Below, piece after piece: positions 16,787 to 25,709 of a DNA stretch of 64,000 nt (positions are counted from its first letter, which is position 1; every line of letters begins with the position of its first letter). The position numbers and the translations under genes are program-made. This stretch comes from Bacillota bacterium. Lineage in GTDB: Bacteria > Bacillota > Clostridia > Lachnospirales > Lachnospiraceae. A model generated the notes under the pieces. The model was not told the origin of the DNA and searched no databases. It saw nothing but the letters and a program-made list of their open reading frames with translations. Location: contig JAEWHR010000183.1 of assembly GCA_023387655.1 (NCBI GenBank), forward strand, positions 3,721 to 67,720. The letters run 5' to 3'.

Positions 16787-18049
16787 CTATCTTCTTAATA
16801 TTTCCATAGCCTGCTTAAATTTATCTTTTTCCTTCACCTCATCTTTACCACACATAACATGATAAGAGATTATCATCCCATCCTCCATTGTAGCCACTCC
16901 GACAACTCGTCTTGCATAAGAAATTACTGGTGGAATAAACATACAATTCTCTATTCTAAACCTTCCATATTGATTTGGAATATCTAGTCTAGTTAAATTT
17001 GATACACTAATTTCATTTGAATTCTCCCCAACATAACCCATCACTTTTGCCAATTTCTCTGTGGTTGGATTATAAAATAAACCATTCACATACATTAACA
17101 CAGAATCTACGAGAGTTTTAGAAAGTAGTGGCATAAACTTTAGTATAAGAAATTTCTTTTTAGGATTATTTAATTTTTTATGCAATCGTTTCTGAAATGA
17201 TTTTGCGCTATCCGCCACTGATCTATTCTTTTTACTTTTTATCTTTACTTTTACTCCAGTTGCTTGATTTGACATTGATCGATTTCTGTCTATCCTTCCG
17301 TCTACCGCTAGACCAACTATTTTTATCCTAGTATCTGCTTTTAAAAATGCCCCTACAATCAAGCTATTTACTGATATATTCTCTTCTTTCGCTTTTATAA
17401 CTATGTTATTTACCTCATTAGCAGAAAACTTCTCAGTAAATATTACCGAGTAATTGCCCTCCCAGTATTTTTGATGCACGGAATAATAATCTTCCATAGA
17501 AAAGGATCTTTCGTTCTTTGCCCATTGTTTATTAAAGAAATCCGCATAAATCTTGTAAACAAGAGATAGATTACATTCATTAGGCAGTGTATTAACATCA
17601 TAAAGGACTAATGGTTTATATGGTACTTCTTTTCCAGATAAGCTATTCATAATATCTTCTATAAAGTATACCAAAGATTTCCCATCTCCCGCTATATGAT
17701 GAGCCACAATTAATAAAGATACTTTTACGTCTTTACGAATTATGAAAACTCTAATCAGCTCGCCTTGATTTATAGCAAACGGTACTTTTTCATTTTCTGC
17801 TATTATTTCCAACCAGTCCTGATTAGAAATACTTACCTTACATCCGCTCTGTTCCATTGCTTCATAATAAGCTTTTCCATCGAGGTCAATGACTATTCTT
17901 GACATGGTTACTTCATTTGCAGCAAACGCTTTCTGTATTGCAGCTATTAATTCTTCTTCGGAAGGACTTCCTGTGATATCAATTAAAAATTGTATGTAAA
18001 TATTAGGATCAAATAAATCTGCTCTCTCTGTATAGATTTCTTTCCCCAT
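16787..18049 (-). CDS. Stand-alone condensation-domain acyltransferase-like protein
   Basis: 420 residues, the size of one nonribosomal-peptide condensation domain. The active-site motif HHxxxDG is intact as HHIAGDG at residues 117-123. Other C-domain-like features are the NSLIVGAFLKA helix, the VDGRIDR segment and SVSNLTRLDIP. No adenylation or carrier domain is fused or nearby, so it belongs to the free-standing superfamily (alcohol O-acetyltransferase, WS/DGAT, PapA-like acyltransferases). The substrate is unknown. Start ATG 18049 follows AGGAG. It is 16 bp downstream of a short-chain dehydrogenase gene and surely co-transcribed with it, so a reduce-then-acylate pathway for a small hydroxylated molecule or lipid is plausible. 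Confidence 0.75.
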   Translation of the reverse strand: MGKEIYTERADLFDPNIYIQFLIDITGSPSEEELIAAIQKAFAANEVTMSRIVIDLDGKAYYEAMEQSGCKVSISNQDWLEIIAENEKVPFAINQGELIRVFIIRKDVKVSLLIVAHHIAGDGKSLVYFIEDIMNSLSGKEVPYKPLVLYDVNTLPNECNLSLVYKIYADFFNKQWAKNERSFSMEDYYSVHQKYWEGNYSVIFTEKFSANEVNNIVIKAKEENISVNSLIVGAFLKADTRIKIVGLAVDGRIDRNRSMSNQATGVKVKIKSKKNRSVADSAKSFQKRLHKKLNNPKKKFLILKFMPLLSKTLVDSVLMYVNGLFYNPTTEKLAKVMGYVGENSNEISVSNLTRLDIPNQYGRFRIENCMFIPPVISYARRVVGVATMEDGMIISYHVMCGKDEVKEKDKFKQAMEILRR

Positions 18050-18065
18050 ATACTACTCCTACGAT

Positions 18066-18833
18066 TTATATGTATTTTTTTATACTTCTTACCCACTTCC
18101 TCATTACTATCTTTTGAGGAAAAATTTTAGAAAGAAAATGCATGTATTTTACATAGAAGGTACACACAGACATATCTCTTCCCTTCTTTGTATCTTTCAT
18201 AGCTTTTTGTGCAACGATATCTGGAGAAACTAGTCCTGGAAATTTTATCTTATGATGATTACACTCTTCTAGTAACATATCAGTATCAATCCAACCTGGA
18301 CATACCGCAGTTACAGTAATCCCTGTTTTTTCTAATTCCATATGGAGTGCTCTACTATAGCTTCTTTCAAACACCTTCGTTGCTGCATATAGATTAAGGT
18401 ATGGTACTGGCTGGAAGGATGCCTGTGAAGAAATATTTAAGATACAGCTTCCTTTCTGCATATACGGGATACACATGGTGCACATGGAAACAACGGTATT
18501 ACAATTTAATTCTATTGTTTTATCTGATTCTTCTAGGGTGAAGTCTTGATAGGAAGAACCCATCTTACCAAGCCCTGCGTTATTAATTAAATACAAAATT
18601 ACTGGGTTTACTTCTTTTATTCTATCTCCAATGGATAGAACTTCTTTGCGAGAGGATAAGTCCTTAGAAATTGGAACTATCTTCTCTCCAAATTGGTCTT
18701 TTAAATCATTAAGTTTCTTTACATTTCGTGCAATCACCCATATTTCATCTAGTTCTTCTTTTAATAACTCCTTCACAAACTCTGTTCCAATTCCACCACT
18801 TGCTCCAGTAACAATAGCAATATGTTTCTTCAT
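18066..18833 (-). CDS. Short-chain dehydrogenase/reductase (SDR)
   Basis: 255 residues, classical SDR. NADP-binding TGASGGIG at residues 9-16, LINNAGLG, the catalytic Ser in LNISSQAS, and YAATK with the catalytic Tyr and Lys; after it comes CPGWIDTDM. The basic residue after the first strand region (ARNVKKL) fits NADPH preference. The C-terminal ~50 residues are basic and hydrophobic (YVKYMHFLSKIF), suggesting membrane association as in the DltE/YqjQ-type group. Start ATG 18833 follows GGGGG. It forms a two-gene unit with the condensation-domain protein; the substrate may be an acyl or keto intermediate for that enzyme. Confidence 0.85.
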   Translation of the reverse strand: MKKHIAIVTGASGGIGTEFVKELLKEELDEIWVIARNVKKLNDLKDQFGEKIVPISKDLSSRKEVLSIGDRIKEVNPVILYLINNAGLGKMGSSYQDFTLEESDKTIELNCNTVVSMCTMCIPYMQKGSCILNISSQASFQPVPYLNLYAATKVFERSYSRALHMELEKTGITVTAVCPGWIDTDMLLEECNHHKIKFPGLVSPDIVAQKAMKDTKKGRDMSVCTFYVKYMHFLSKIFPQKIVMRKWVRSIKKYI

Positions 18834-18980
18834 ACAGTCCCCCTACTATAAATAATTATGTATATTTTACCATTTATACTCCTTCCTGTTAAGTTAAAGT
18901 TCGATTAGAGTACATTACACCAAAAGAGAACTTTGGTAATGAAACGAAGTCAAGATGATAAGCCATCACCTAACATAGAA

Positions 18981-19112
18981 TAAAGTGGCTTCGCCATTCT
19001 AGACTTATCAAGTTTCATAATTAGAGACGAAGACACTTTGTGTAGGCGAATACTATTCGCCTTGCTGAAGCCTTTGGGTAAGTGTGCATCCCTCGGAGAG
19101 TTTTTAAATTAG
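18981..19112 (-). repeat. Dispersed structured repeat, copy B (divergent)
   Basis: It shares with copy A the left arm AAAGTGGCTTCGCC and the block GTGCATCCCTCGGAGAGTTT. The long stem is kept through a different right arm (CGAAGACACTTTG), and an extra hairpin GGCGAATA/TATTCGCC (about 19043-19062) is present. The AT-rich palindrome of A and C is missing. It lies about 35 bp beyond the terminator of the CAP-domain gene. Confidence 0.7.
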
Positions 19113-19146
19113 GAAATTAAATCAAAATTTCTATAATTGTAATAAA

Positions 19147-19171
19147 GAGTGCCACATTTAATGTGACACTC
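19147..19171 (-). terminator. Terminator of the CAP-domain lipoprotein gene
   Basis: GAGTGTCACAT pairs with ATGTGGCACTC (one mismatch) around a 3-base loop and runs into TTTATT on the minus strand. Confidence 0.7.
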
Positions 19172-19247
19172 CAAAAAGCATAACTATTTAAAATTTATTT
19201 GAATAACTCCTTATTTAACACATTTATCTTTATTAGCTTAACTCTCA

Positions 19248-20732
19248 CTATTTAGAATAAAAATTCTGTGTCGCATAATTCTCATAGGAACCACCTAATG
19301 CATATCCTACTCCAAGGTACGTAAAACTCTTATTTAACATATTTGATCTATGCCCACTAGAATTCATCCAACCATTGGAGGAATGCAGTGCATTTCCATA
19401 TCCACCGATAATATTCTCTCCACTGCTTCGATAGCTAATTCCTTGTGCTTTCATTCGATCCCCAGGTGTAGAACCATTCAGTCCAGTATGGCTAAAATAA
19501 TTGTTTTCCGCCATATCCTCACTGTGTAATCTTGCTGATGCTCCTGCAGCCTCTGACCAACTTAAGGCACTTAAGCCATTACGAGCACGGAAGGAGTTTG
19601 TTAAGTCAAGGATCTCCTTTTCCCAAGCCTTTAGTACAGTTTTTGTTGTACTACCTTTGGAAACACTACTATCAAATACAGAAACTCCATCAATAGAACC
19701 ATCTCCTATGGTATCCATAAAGAAGGTAATTTTATTTCCACCATCTGTAACAGAAATCGTACGATTTAGAGACGCGCTCTTCCCGAAAACTGAATTGATA
19801 GAAGAAACCTTAGATGATGTAGTAAGTCCTTGATAGGAAAAATCTGTTGCATCGGTGTACCATCCAACTACTTTGCCATCTGCAATTGCAATCATCATAA
19901 ACTTTTTATAATTATCATTATAAACCATAAAATCATAATTATATTCTGTCGCATCAGTTCGACTTGGTGAACCAAATGCACTTACCACTTCACTCTTACT
20001 ATCACCTATAGAGATGGTCTCCCCACGAACTGTAATACTATCCGCTTTACTTACATTCGCTGGCGGAGTGACCGAAGGTACCTTCGTTGGAGCTGGTACT
20101 TTGGTTGGGGTTGGTGTAGCAACAGGTACTTTGGTCGGAGTGACCGTAACCGTTGGCACCTTGGTTGGTTGTGGTGTCTTAGTTGGGTTTGGAATCTTCG
20201 TTGGTGATACAATAGGAGTTTTTGTTGGTACCGGTATTTTTGTTGGCTCCTTATCTGGAACCTTTGTCGGCTCTATTGTAACCTCTGGATTTTTTGGTGT
20301 GTCGGTAGGTACGTTAGAAGTACCGCTATCCCCCTGGTTCGTGGAATCATTTCCACTGTTTTCTTGGGATGTATCTTCGGTTTGGGAATTATCTGACTGT
20401 GAATTATTAGAGTTGTCTGCTTGTGAATTATTATATGTTATAACTTCATCGGATAAAGTTCCGTTATTACCTTCTCGTTGCATTGGTATCGAAGGTGAAT
20501 CTTGATTTTCATCCGGAAGATTTTGATTTAATCTATCATGATCGGATTCGTTCGTGTTTTGATTCTCTTGCGCATCGGTAACTTGTTGATTGGTTTCATC
20601 CAAATTGTTTATTATCTCTGCATCCTTTGATTGTTGGGCATCCGAAATATCGTTATTAGTCTTTTTCGCATTGCCACATGCTGTCAAGAATATCAATGCT
20701 AACACAGAAATAAGAAGCAGCTTTTTACTCAT
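19248..20732 (-). CDS. CAP/SCP-domain lipoprotein with Pro/Thr linker
   Basis: About 494 residues from ATG 20732, which follows GGAGGTTAAC; the ATG at 20744 overlaps that ribosome binding site and is rejected. Lipobox LTAC near residue 19. A Gln/Asn/Asp-rich region and a long PTKVPTPTKTP linker (about residues 145-225) act as a cell-wall spacer. About residues 230-345 resemble the CAP-associated N-terminal domain (GDSKSEVVSAFGSP, KVVGWYTD), and the last ~130 residues are a CAP domain with LTNSFRARNGL, RLHSEDMAENNYFSHTG, GENI and SSGHRSNML carrying the conserved His/Glu residues. Surface protein of unknown activity; related Bacillus proteins are the YlbC/YkwD group. Confidence 0.88.
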   Translation of the reverse strand: MSKKLLLISVLALIFLTACGNAKKTNNDISDAQQSKDAEIINNLDETNQQVTDAQENQNTNESDHDRLNQNLPDENQDSPSIPMQREGNNGTLSDEVITYNNSQADNSNNSQSDNSQTEDTSQENSGNDSTNQGDSGTSNVPTDTPKNPEVTIEPTKVPDKEPTKIPVPTKTPIVSPTKIPNPTKTPQPTKVPTVTVTPTKVPVATPTPTKVPAPTKVPSVTPPANVSKADSITVRGETISIGDSKSEVVSAFGSPSRTDATEYNYDFMVYNDNYKKFMMIAIADGKVVGWYTDATDFSYQGLTTSSKVSSINSVFGKSASLNRTISVTDGGNKITFFMDTIGDGSIDGVSVFDSSVSKGSTTKTVLKAWEKEILDLTNSFRARNGLSALSWSEAAGASARLHSEDMAENNYFSHTGLNGSTPGDRMKAQGISYRSSGENIIGGYGNALHSSNGWMNSSGHRSNMLNKSFTYLGVGYALGGSYENYATQNFYSK

Positions 20733-20853
20733 GTTAACCTCCATGTGTTACAAATCATTTGCCTGTTTATGCAAATCACTTGTAATGTTTCTGTTCTCAT
20801 CTTCATAGATCGCCTCTATTCTATCCATATTTGTCGACAAAAAGGATATGTTT

Positions 20854-20882
20854 AGTATATCGGAAAAAATCTACAACTTCAA
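20854..20882 (-). promoter_or_regulatory. Promoter of the CAP-domain gene
   Basis: Minus strand TTGAAG (20877-20882), 17 bp spacer, TATACT (20854-20859), giving a 5' leader of about 115 bases. Confidence 0.6.
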
Positions 20883-20934
20883 GGAATTCCAGTGTTTACC
20901 TAAGCTTAGTTCCATGATTAACCACCAGAACAGG

Positions 20935-21053
20935 GACAAATTCAGGGAGATGCCACTTTGTCGCTCCGAAGCGTCAGCGGAGTGCGCATCCCTCGGAGAG
21001 TTTTTTAATTAACAGGAGATTACTCGCGGAGTAATTTGCTATTAATTAAAAAA
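20935..21053 (-). repeat. Dispersed structured repeat, copy C
   Basis: It matches copy A over about 119 bp with around nine substitutions but lacks A's left stem arm. The end palindrome TTTTTTAATTAA/TTAATTAAAAAA encloses ACTC-GCG-GAGT. It begins immediately after the ABC-exporter terminator and provides its T tract. Confidence 0.8.
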
Positions 21054-21054
21054 G

Positions 21055-21083
21055 GACATCTCTAGCAAATCACTAAAGATGTC
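21055..21083 (-). terminator. Terminator of the ABC exporter operon
   Basis: GACATCT and AGATGTC arms close a 15-base loop; on the minus strand followed by CCTTTTTT, the T run coming from repeat copy C. Confidence 0.65.
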
Positions 21084-21130
21084 TCTTTCTATTTAAAAAC
21101 AAATAAAGCGTTATTCTTCTTGCACTTATT

Positions 21131-22897
21131 TTAATGCTCTCCGGCTAATTGCAACTCATATAATTTTTTATATATACCATTATTCTCTAATAGTTCTTGA
21201 TGAGTTCCCATTTCTCTTAACTCACCCTTATGCATTACAATAATCTTATCTGCATGCTGTATCGTAGATAAGCGGTGGGCAACCATGATGGTTGTTCTTC
21301 CCTGCATTAGTTTTTCTAACGCTTCTTGAATTAATTGTTCTGTTTCTGTATCAATATTAGCAGTTGCTTCATCCATAACTAAGATGGAAGGATTATAAGC
21401 TAGTGTTCTTGCAAAGGAAAGTAACTGACGCTGTCCTGCGGAAAATGTTGCACCACGTTCTGTAACGGCCTCATAATATGTGTTACTTAAATTTTCAATA
21501 AAGTGATCCGCATTCACATATTTAGCCGCTTGAATCGCTTCCTCTTCTGTTATCGTGTCACTCTTTAAACGAATGTTACTCATAACATCGCCTGTAAAGA
21601 TAAACACATCTTGTTGCACTTGTCCTATTGCCTGACGCAAATCTTCTTTTCTTAATTCCTTAATATCGATACCATCAACAAGAATACGTCCTTCTTGAAT
21701 GTCATAATATCTTCCGATTAAGTTTAATATGGAAGATTTTCCTGCTCCTGTCGCACCAACAAAGGCTACACTTTGTCCTGGTTCAATTACAAAGCTAACA
21801 TCCTTTAAAATCCAGTTTTCTCCCTCGTACGCAAACCAAACATGCTCAAATTCGATACGCCCTTTGATTTCCTCCACTAAAGTTGGATACTCTGGATTTT
21901 TTACTGCGATAGGTTCGTCTAGTATTGTAAATATCTTCTCCGCAGAAGCCATAGCTGACTGTAGCGTACCAAACTGTTCTGCAAGTTCTTGAATTGGCTC
22001 AAAGAAAGAAGAGATATACTGAATAAACGTATATAATGTACCTACAGTAACTGCTCCCTTTAACACGCTATCACCACCAACAGCCACAATAATTACTAAA
22101 GCAATAATTGATAAGATATACATCAAAGGACGAAAAATTGCAAAAACCATCATTTCACGATAATTTGCATGATATAATCCTTTACTCTTTTCCTCAAACT
22201 CCGCATTTTTTTCTTTTTCTCTTGCAAACATCTGTATTAACTTCATACCAGATAAATGCTCAGATAAATAAGTATTAATTGCCGTTATCTTCGTTCTAGT
22301 GATTCGGTAAGTTAATCTTGAGGTTCTTTTAAAAATCAAGGTTAATGCAATTATAAATGGCAACAAACAAAATCCATATAATGCAATTCGAACATTCATA
22401 GAGAGCATTACAATTGCTAAACCGATAATTTTTACTATATTTTTTAAAAGCTTTATTAGAATATTGGCATACATTTCATGCAATGCTTCTACGTCATTGG
22501 TTACTCTGGTAACTATCTTACCAACTGGTGTTATATCAAAAAAACGTAACGATAGATTGTGTATATGCTCAAAGACTTCTTGGCGAATATTATAAATGAT
22601 ATTTTGCCCCGTTAGCTGTAAGATCCACGTTTGCAAAAAGTTAAATAAAAAACTTAATACTAAAGCACCAGTGTATATAATAGCAGTAAACTTAACATCA
22701 TCCAAAGTTCCATCCATCGTAAACAAATCAACTGCACGCCCAATCAATGCAGGACGTAATAGCTCAAGTCCAGTTAATGCTAGAACCAAGATAAATGCCA
22801 GAATCATCATCGGAAGATATGGAATTGCATACTTCATTAAACGGAGGAACACACTCCCATGAATTGATTTTTCATATTCTATTTCTTTTCGACCCAT
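21131..22897 (-). CDS. ABC exporter half-transporter, canonical NBD (BmrD/YfiC-like)
   Basis: 588 residues: six membrane helices (about residues 15-320) and a nucleotide-binding domain. Walker A GATGAGKSS, Q-loop GQVQQD, signature FSAGQRQ, Walker B ILVMDEATANID with the catalytic Glu, and H-loop AHRLST are all present. The partner gene just upstream has a degenerate catalytic site, so the two should form an asymmetric heterodimer like BmrC/BmrD or TM287/288. Likely exports amphipathic drugs, lipids or peptides; the substrate is not deducible. Start ATG 22897 follows GAGGTAGAAG. A 94 bp spacer with two strong hairpins separates it from the partner gene. Confidence 0.92.
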   Translation of the reverse strand: MGRKEIEYEKSIHGSVFLRLMKYAIPYLPMMILAFILVLALTGLELLRPALIGRAVDLFTMDGTLDDVKFTAIIYTGALVLSFLFNFLQTWILQLTGQNIIYNIRQEVFEHIHNLSLRFFDITPVGKIVTRVTNDVEALHEMYANILIKLLKNIVKIIGLAIVMLSMNVRIALYGFCLLPFIIALTLIFKRTSRLTYRITRTKITAINTYLSEHLSGMKLIQMFAREKEKNAEFEEKSKGLYHANYREMMVFAIFRPLMYILSIIALVIIVAVGGDSVLKGAVTVGTLYTFIQYISSFFEPIQELAEQFGTLQSAMASAEKIFTILDEPIAVKNPEYPTLVEEIKGRIEFEHVWFAYEGENWILKDVSFVIEPGQSVAFVGATGAGKSSILNLIGRYYDIQEGRILVDGIDIKELRKEDLRQAIGQVQQDVFIFTGDVMSNIRLKSDTITEEEAIQAAKYVNADHFIENLSNTYYEAVTERGATFSAGQRQLLSFARTLAYNPSILVMDEATANIDTETEQLIQEALEKLMQGRTTIMVAHRLSTIQHADKIIVMHKGELREMGTHQELLENNGIYKKLYELQLAGEH

Positions 22898-22926
22898 CTT
22901 CTACCTCATTTCTGCGTTGTACTATT

Positions 22927-22985
22927 AAGTTAGTGGTTGCAACGCAATCACTAACTTGCAGAGTGAAAGATTTATCTTTCACTCT
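22927..22985 (-). repeat. Two adjacent perfect hairpins between the exporter genes
   Basis: Hairpin 1: AGAGTGAAAGAT at 22960-22971 with its complement at 22974-22985 (12 bp, 2-base loop). Hairpin 2: AAGTTAGTG at 22927-22935 with CACTAACTT at 22949-22957, extended inward by TTGC/GCAA. Neither is followed by a T tract on the minus strand, so they look like mRNA processing or stability elements. Confidence 0.7.
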
Positions 22986-22991
22986 ACCCCC

Positions 22992-24848
22992 TTATTCTTT
23001 CTCTAATTGTTTTTCCAACTGCTGCTTTTCATAGAGTTTTGCATAGATTCCTTGCATCTCCATCAACTCGTCATGACTACCGTACTCAGCAACCTTTCCC
23101 TCCTCAAGTACCAAAATGTTATCCGCATTTTGTATGGTAGAGATACGATGAGCGATAATAATCGTCGTTTTATCTTTGCGGTTTTCTTTTAGATTACGAA
23201 GTATTTGCTCTTCTGTATTCGTATCAACCGCTGAAAGGGCATCATCTAAAATTAGTATTGGTGCATCCTTCATCAAAGCTCTTGCAATGGAACTACGTTG
23301 TTTTTGTCCACCAGAAACAGTTACCCCTCGTTCTCCCACCATTGTAGAATACTGCCTTGGGAAGTCCATGATATTATCATGAATACATGCTGTTTTCGCA
23401 GCCTCTTGTACCATATCTAAATCCTGATAGATGCTATCTGCTATACTTTCTGTTTTCATGAAGTCGCTTTCAAATTGCGCCTCCATTCGTTCCTTTCGTG
23501 AAGGGAACAACTTCATTCTCTCTTCCTCTTCTTTTATATCGCGAAGTTTACGTACACCAAACGCAATATTAGTTTGGATCGTATCTGAGAATAAGAAATT
23601 ATCTTGAGGTACATAAGCAATCTGCTCTCTTAATACATGAAGCGGGATTTTACGAATGCTACTTCTATCAAAGGTTATCATCCCATCTTCTACGTCATAT
23701 AAACGAAGTAACAGATTTGCTATTGTAGTCTTACCGCTACCAGTACGACCAAGAATCGCAAGGGTATTCCCCTTAGGAATCTTAACTGAAATATCTTGTA
23801 GAACAGGCGAAGTTCCTTCTTTATACGAGAAAGTGAGACGATTGATAGCAATCTCACCAGATAACTCCGTAATTTTATTATCACATTCAGGTCCATCTAC
23901 AATCTCTGATTGTTCCATGAAAATTGTACGCACACGTTTTATAGACGCAAACCCTTGAGAAAGCATGTTAATACTATCTCCAGCTGCTATCATTGGCCAC
24001 ACTAACATTCCAATGTAAGAGTTAAAAGCAACAAATTTTCCAGGAGTTATTACTCCATCAAGTACAAGTTTACCACCATAAAGAAGTGTAATGACACTTG
24101 ATATACCAATCAATAAATCAAGTAGCGGTAAAACAGTTGCTTGGAGCTTAACAACCTGAAGATTCGCTTTCTTATTATTTAGGTTTGTCCTAGAAAATGA
24201 TTCTATTTCCTTCTCTTCTTGAACAAAGGCTTTTACAACTCTAACGCCAGAGATACTTTCCTGTACCTCATCTGTCATCTTTGAAAAAGCTTCTTGCTTC
24301 TGCGTGAATTTTTTTTCTACCTTGCTACCAAAATAAATACCACCAATCATAATAAATATCATAGGGATACAAGCAAGTAAAGTTAAACGTAGGTCAACAT
24401 AAAATACCATCTTCACTACTACCATGACCGTCATAATAATCGCATCAAACGTGGTAACTACCGCAGGCCCAAGCGCCATACGGATAGCAGAAAGATCACT
24501 GGTAAAGTGGGCCATAAGATCTCCTGTCTTATTTTCATTATAATAACGAGTAGAAAGTGTCGTAAGGTGTTCAAACATATCATTTCTTAAAGCGTATTCT
24601 ATTTTTCTAGCTCCACCAAAGATAAAAATACGCCACAAAAAACGCCCGAGGGCCATTAAGCCTCCGACCGCTAGAATCAAACCTATCATATGTAAAATCC
24701 CTTGAAAATCCATCGTTTTATACTTTAGACCATCCGTGATTCTACCCGTATACTCTGGAATTAACAGACCAAACAGGTCTACTCCAAATAAGGTTATTAT
24801 CCCAAGGAGATAACTCCACTTATATCTCTTGATGTACTTTCCTATCAT
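22992..24848 (-). CDS. ABC exporter half-transporter, degenerate NBD (BmrC/YfiB-like)
   Basis: About 618 residues from ATG 24848, which follows GGAGGGAGAT; the ATG at 24887 would leave that site inside the gene. Six membrane helices then an NBD with Walker A GRTGSGKTT, signature VSGGQKQR, Walker B ILILDDALSAVD and H-loop AHRIST. The catalytic Glu after Walker B is Asp, the hallmark of the non-catalytic site in heterodimeric exporters. About 55 extra residues between the Q-loop and the signature (RKLRDIKEEEERMKLFPSRK onward) form a charged insertion. First gene of a two-gene operon. Confidence 0.92.
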   Translation of the reverse strand: MIGKYIKRYKWSYLLGIITLFGVDLFGLLIPEYTGRITDGLKYKTMDFQGILHMIGLILAVGGLMALGRFLWRIFIFGGARKIEYALRNDMFEHLTTLSTRYYNENKTGDLMAHFTSDLSAIRMALGPAVVTTFDAIIMTVMVVVKMVFYVDLRLTLLACIPMIFIMIGGIYFGSKVEKKFTQKQEAFSKMTDEVQESISGVRVVKAFVQEEKEIESFSRTNLNNKKANLQVVKLQATVLPLLDLLIGISSVITLLYGGKLVLDGVITPGKFVAFNSYIGMLVWPMIAAGDSINMLSQGFASIKRVRTIFMEQSEIVDGPECDNKITELSGEIAINRLTFSYKEGTSPVLQDISVKIPKGNTLAILGRTGSGKTTIANLLLRLYDVEDGMITFDRSSIRKIPLHVLREQIAYVPQDNFLFSDTIQTNIAFGVRKLRDIKEEEERMKLFPSRKERMEAQFESDFMKTESIADSIYQDLDMVQEAAKTACIHDNIMDFPRQYSTMVGERGVTVSGGQKQRSSIARALMKDAPILILDDALSAVDTNTEEQILRNLKENRKDKTTIIIAHRISTIQNADNILVLEEGKVAEYGSHDELMEMQGIYAKLYEKQQLEKQLEKE

Positions 24849-24922
24849 ATCTCCCTCCATCCTGGCGCCAAAACGCCTTCTAGTCACACTTCATTCCATC
24901 CCCGATTACAAAGTGTATTTCC

Positions 24923-24951
24923 ATCATACACCAGTCTTTGCTTAGTTTCAA
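24923..24951 (-). promoter_or_regulatory. Promoter of the ABC exporter operon
   Basis: Minus strand TTGAAA (24946-24951), 17 bp spacer, TATGAT (24923-24928), about 75 bp before the start codon. Confidence 0.6.
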
Positions 24952-25033
24952 ACCTTTTTTTAAATACTTTTTCTTTCGTTTGCACAAAAATCATCTTATT
25001 CTTAGATACCAAAGACATTTAAAACATACTAAA

Positions 25034-25059
25034 AAGACCTTACTCTTTCGTAAAGTCTT
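25034..25059 (-). terminator. Terminator of the GNAT gene
   Basis: AAGACTTTAC and GTAAGGTCTT form a stem with one mismatch around a short loop, followed on the minus strand by TTT. Confidence 0.6.
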
Positions 25060-25105
25060 ATTTGTTTAATTATTAGATTTTGGAATTTTTTTATTAAGAA
25101 TAGCA

Positions 25106-25588
25106 TCAGAAAGTCAAACGCATATCATACCAAACTGCTCCACCATGTACTGATTGTGATATTCCTTCATTTATAAATCCGAATTTCTCATAATAATGCA
25201 ACAGTTTTTCTTTACAGGTAAGCACCAACCCCTTACGCCCCTGAGCCTTAGCATCAGAAATTATATTATTTATTATTGTTGCTGCACAACCTTGTCTACG
25301 ATACTCTGGAATAGTGTTTACACCGAAAATCATTTGCCACTTACCATTTTCGTCATGCAGTTTAGCATCCTCAAACATCTCATCCGCTAGTATAGGTTCA
25401 TTGGTCACCATTCCATTCGCAAAGGAAACTATTTTCCCGTTATCCTCCATAATCCAAAAATGGTTAGGATATACCGTTAATCTCTCTTTAAAATCTTTTT
25501 CTGTTGCAGCTTCCTCTACTGGAAAGCATCTTAACTCAATAGCAGTTATTGCTTCTAAATCTTTCATAGTTGCCATTCTTATCTTCAT
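25106..25588 (-). CDS. GNAT-family N-acetyltransferase
   Basis: About 160 residues from ATG 25588 (GGAG nine bases upstream); the frame extends only two codons further to a TTG. GNAT core: IRMATMKDLEAI at the N-terminus, the acetyl-CoA-binding motif A IPEYRRQGCAATIINNII, and the C-terminal LHYYEKFGFINEGIS typical of motif B. It resembles the arylalkylamine/diamine-type group in its FPVEEAA segment near residue 25. Substrate unknown. It is followed by its own terminator and lies downstream of the peptide-type importer with about 120 bp between, so co-transcription is possible but not shown. Confidence 0.85.
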   Translation of the reverse strand: MKIRMATMKDLEAITAIELRCFPVEEAATEKDFKERLTVYPNHFWIMEDNGKIVSFANGMVTNEPILADEMFEDAKLHDENGKWQMIFGVNTIPEYRRQGCAATIINNIISDAKAQGRKGLVLTCKEKLLHYYEKFGFINEGISQSVHGGAVWYDMRLTF

Positions 25589-25709
25589 TTTCAAATACTC
25601 CAGTGTTAAATTTTATAAAGCACAAAAGAGGTTGCCGCATCAGTGATTGAAACTAAATACTTAGTGCGACTTCCCCTTTTAATTCCTTCTTGTATTAATG
25701 AAATGTCTA

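Noticed and set aside
20014..20505. Plus-strand Gly/Val-rich frame opposite the CAP lipoprotein linker
   Set aside because: It is the antisense of the PTKVP-type linker; its repetitive composition follows from the opposite strand. The same applies to 5174-5527 and 13715-14008.
22927..22985. Terminator between the two ABC exporter genes
   Set aside because: Hairpins are strong but no T tract follows on the coding strand, and the partner genes need each other, so I treat them as intercistronic RNA elements.
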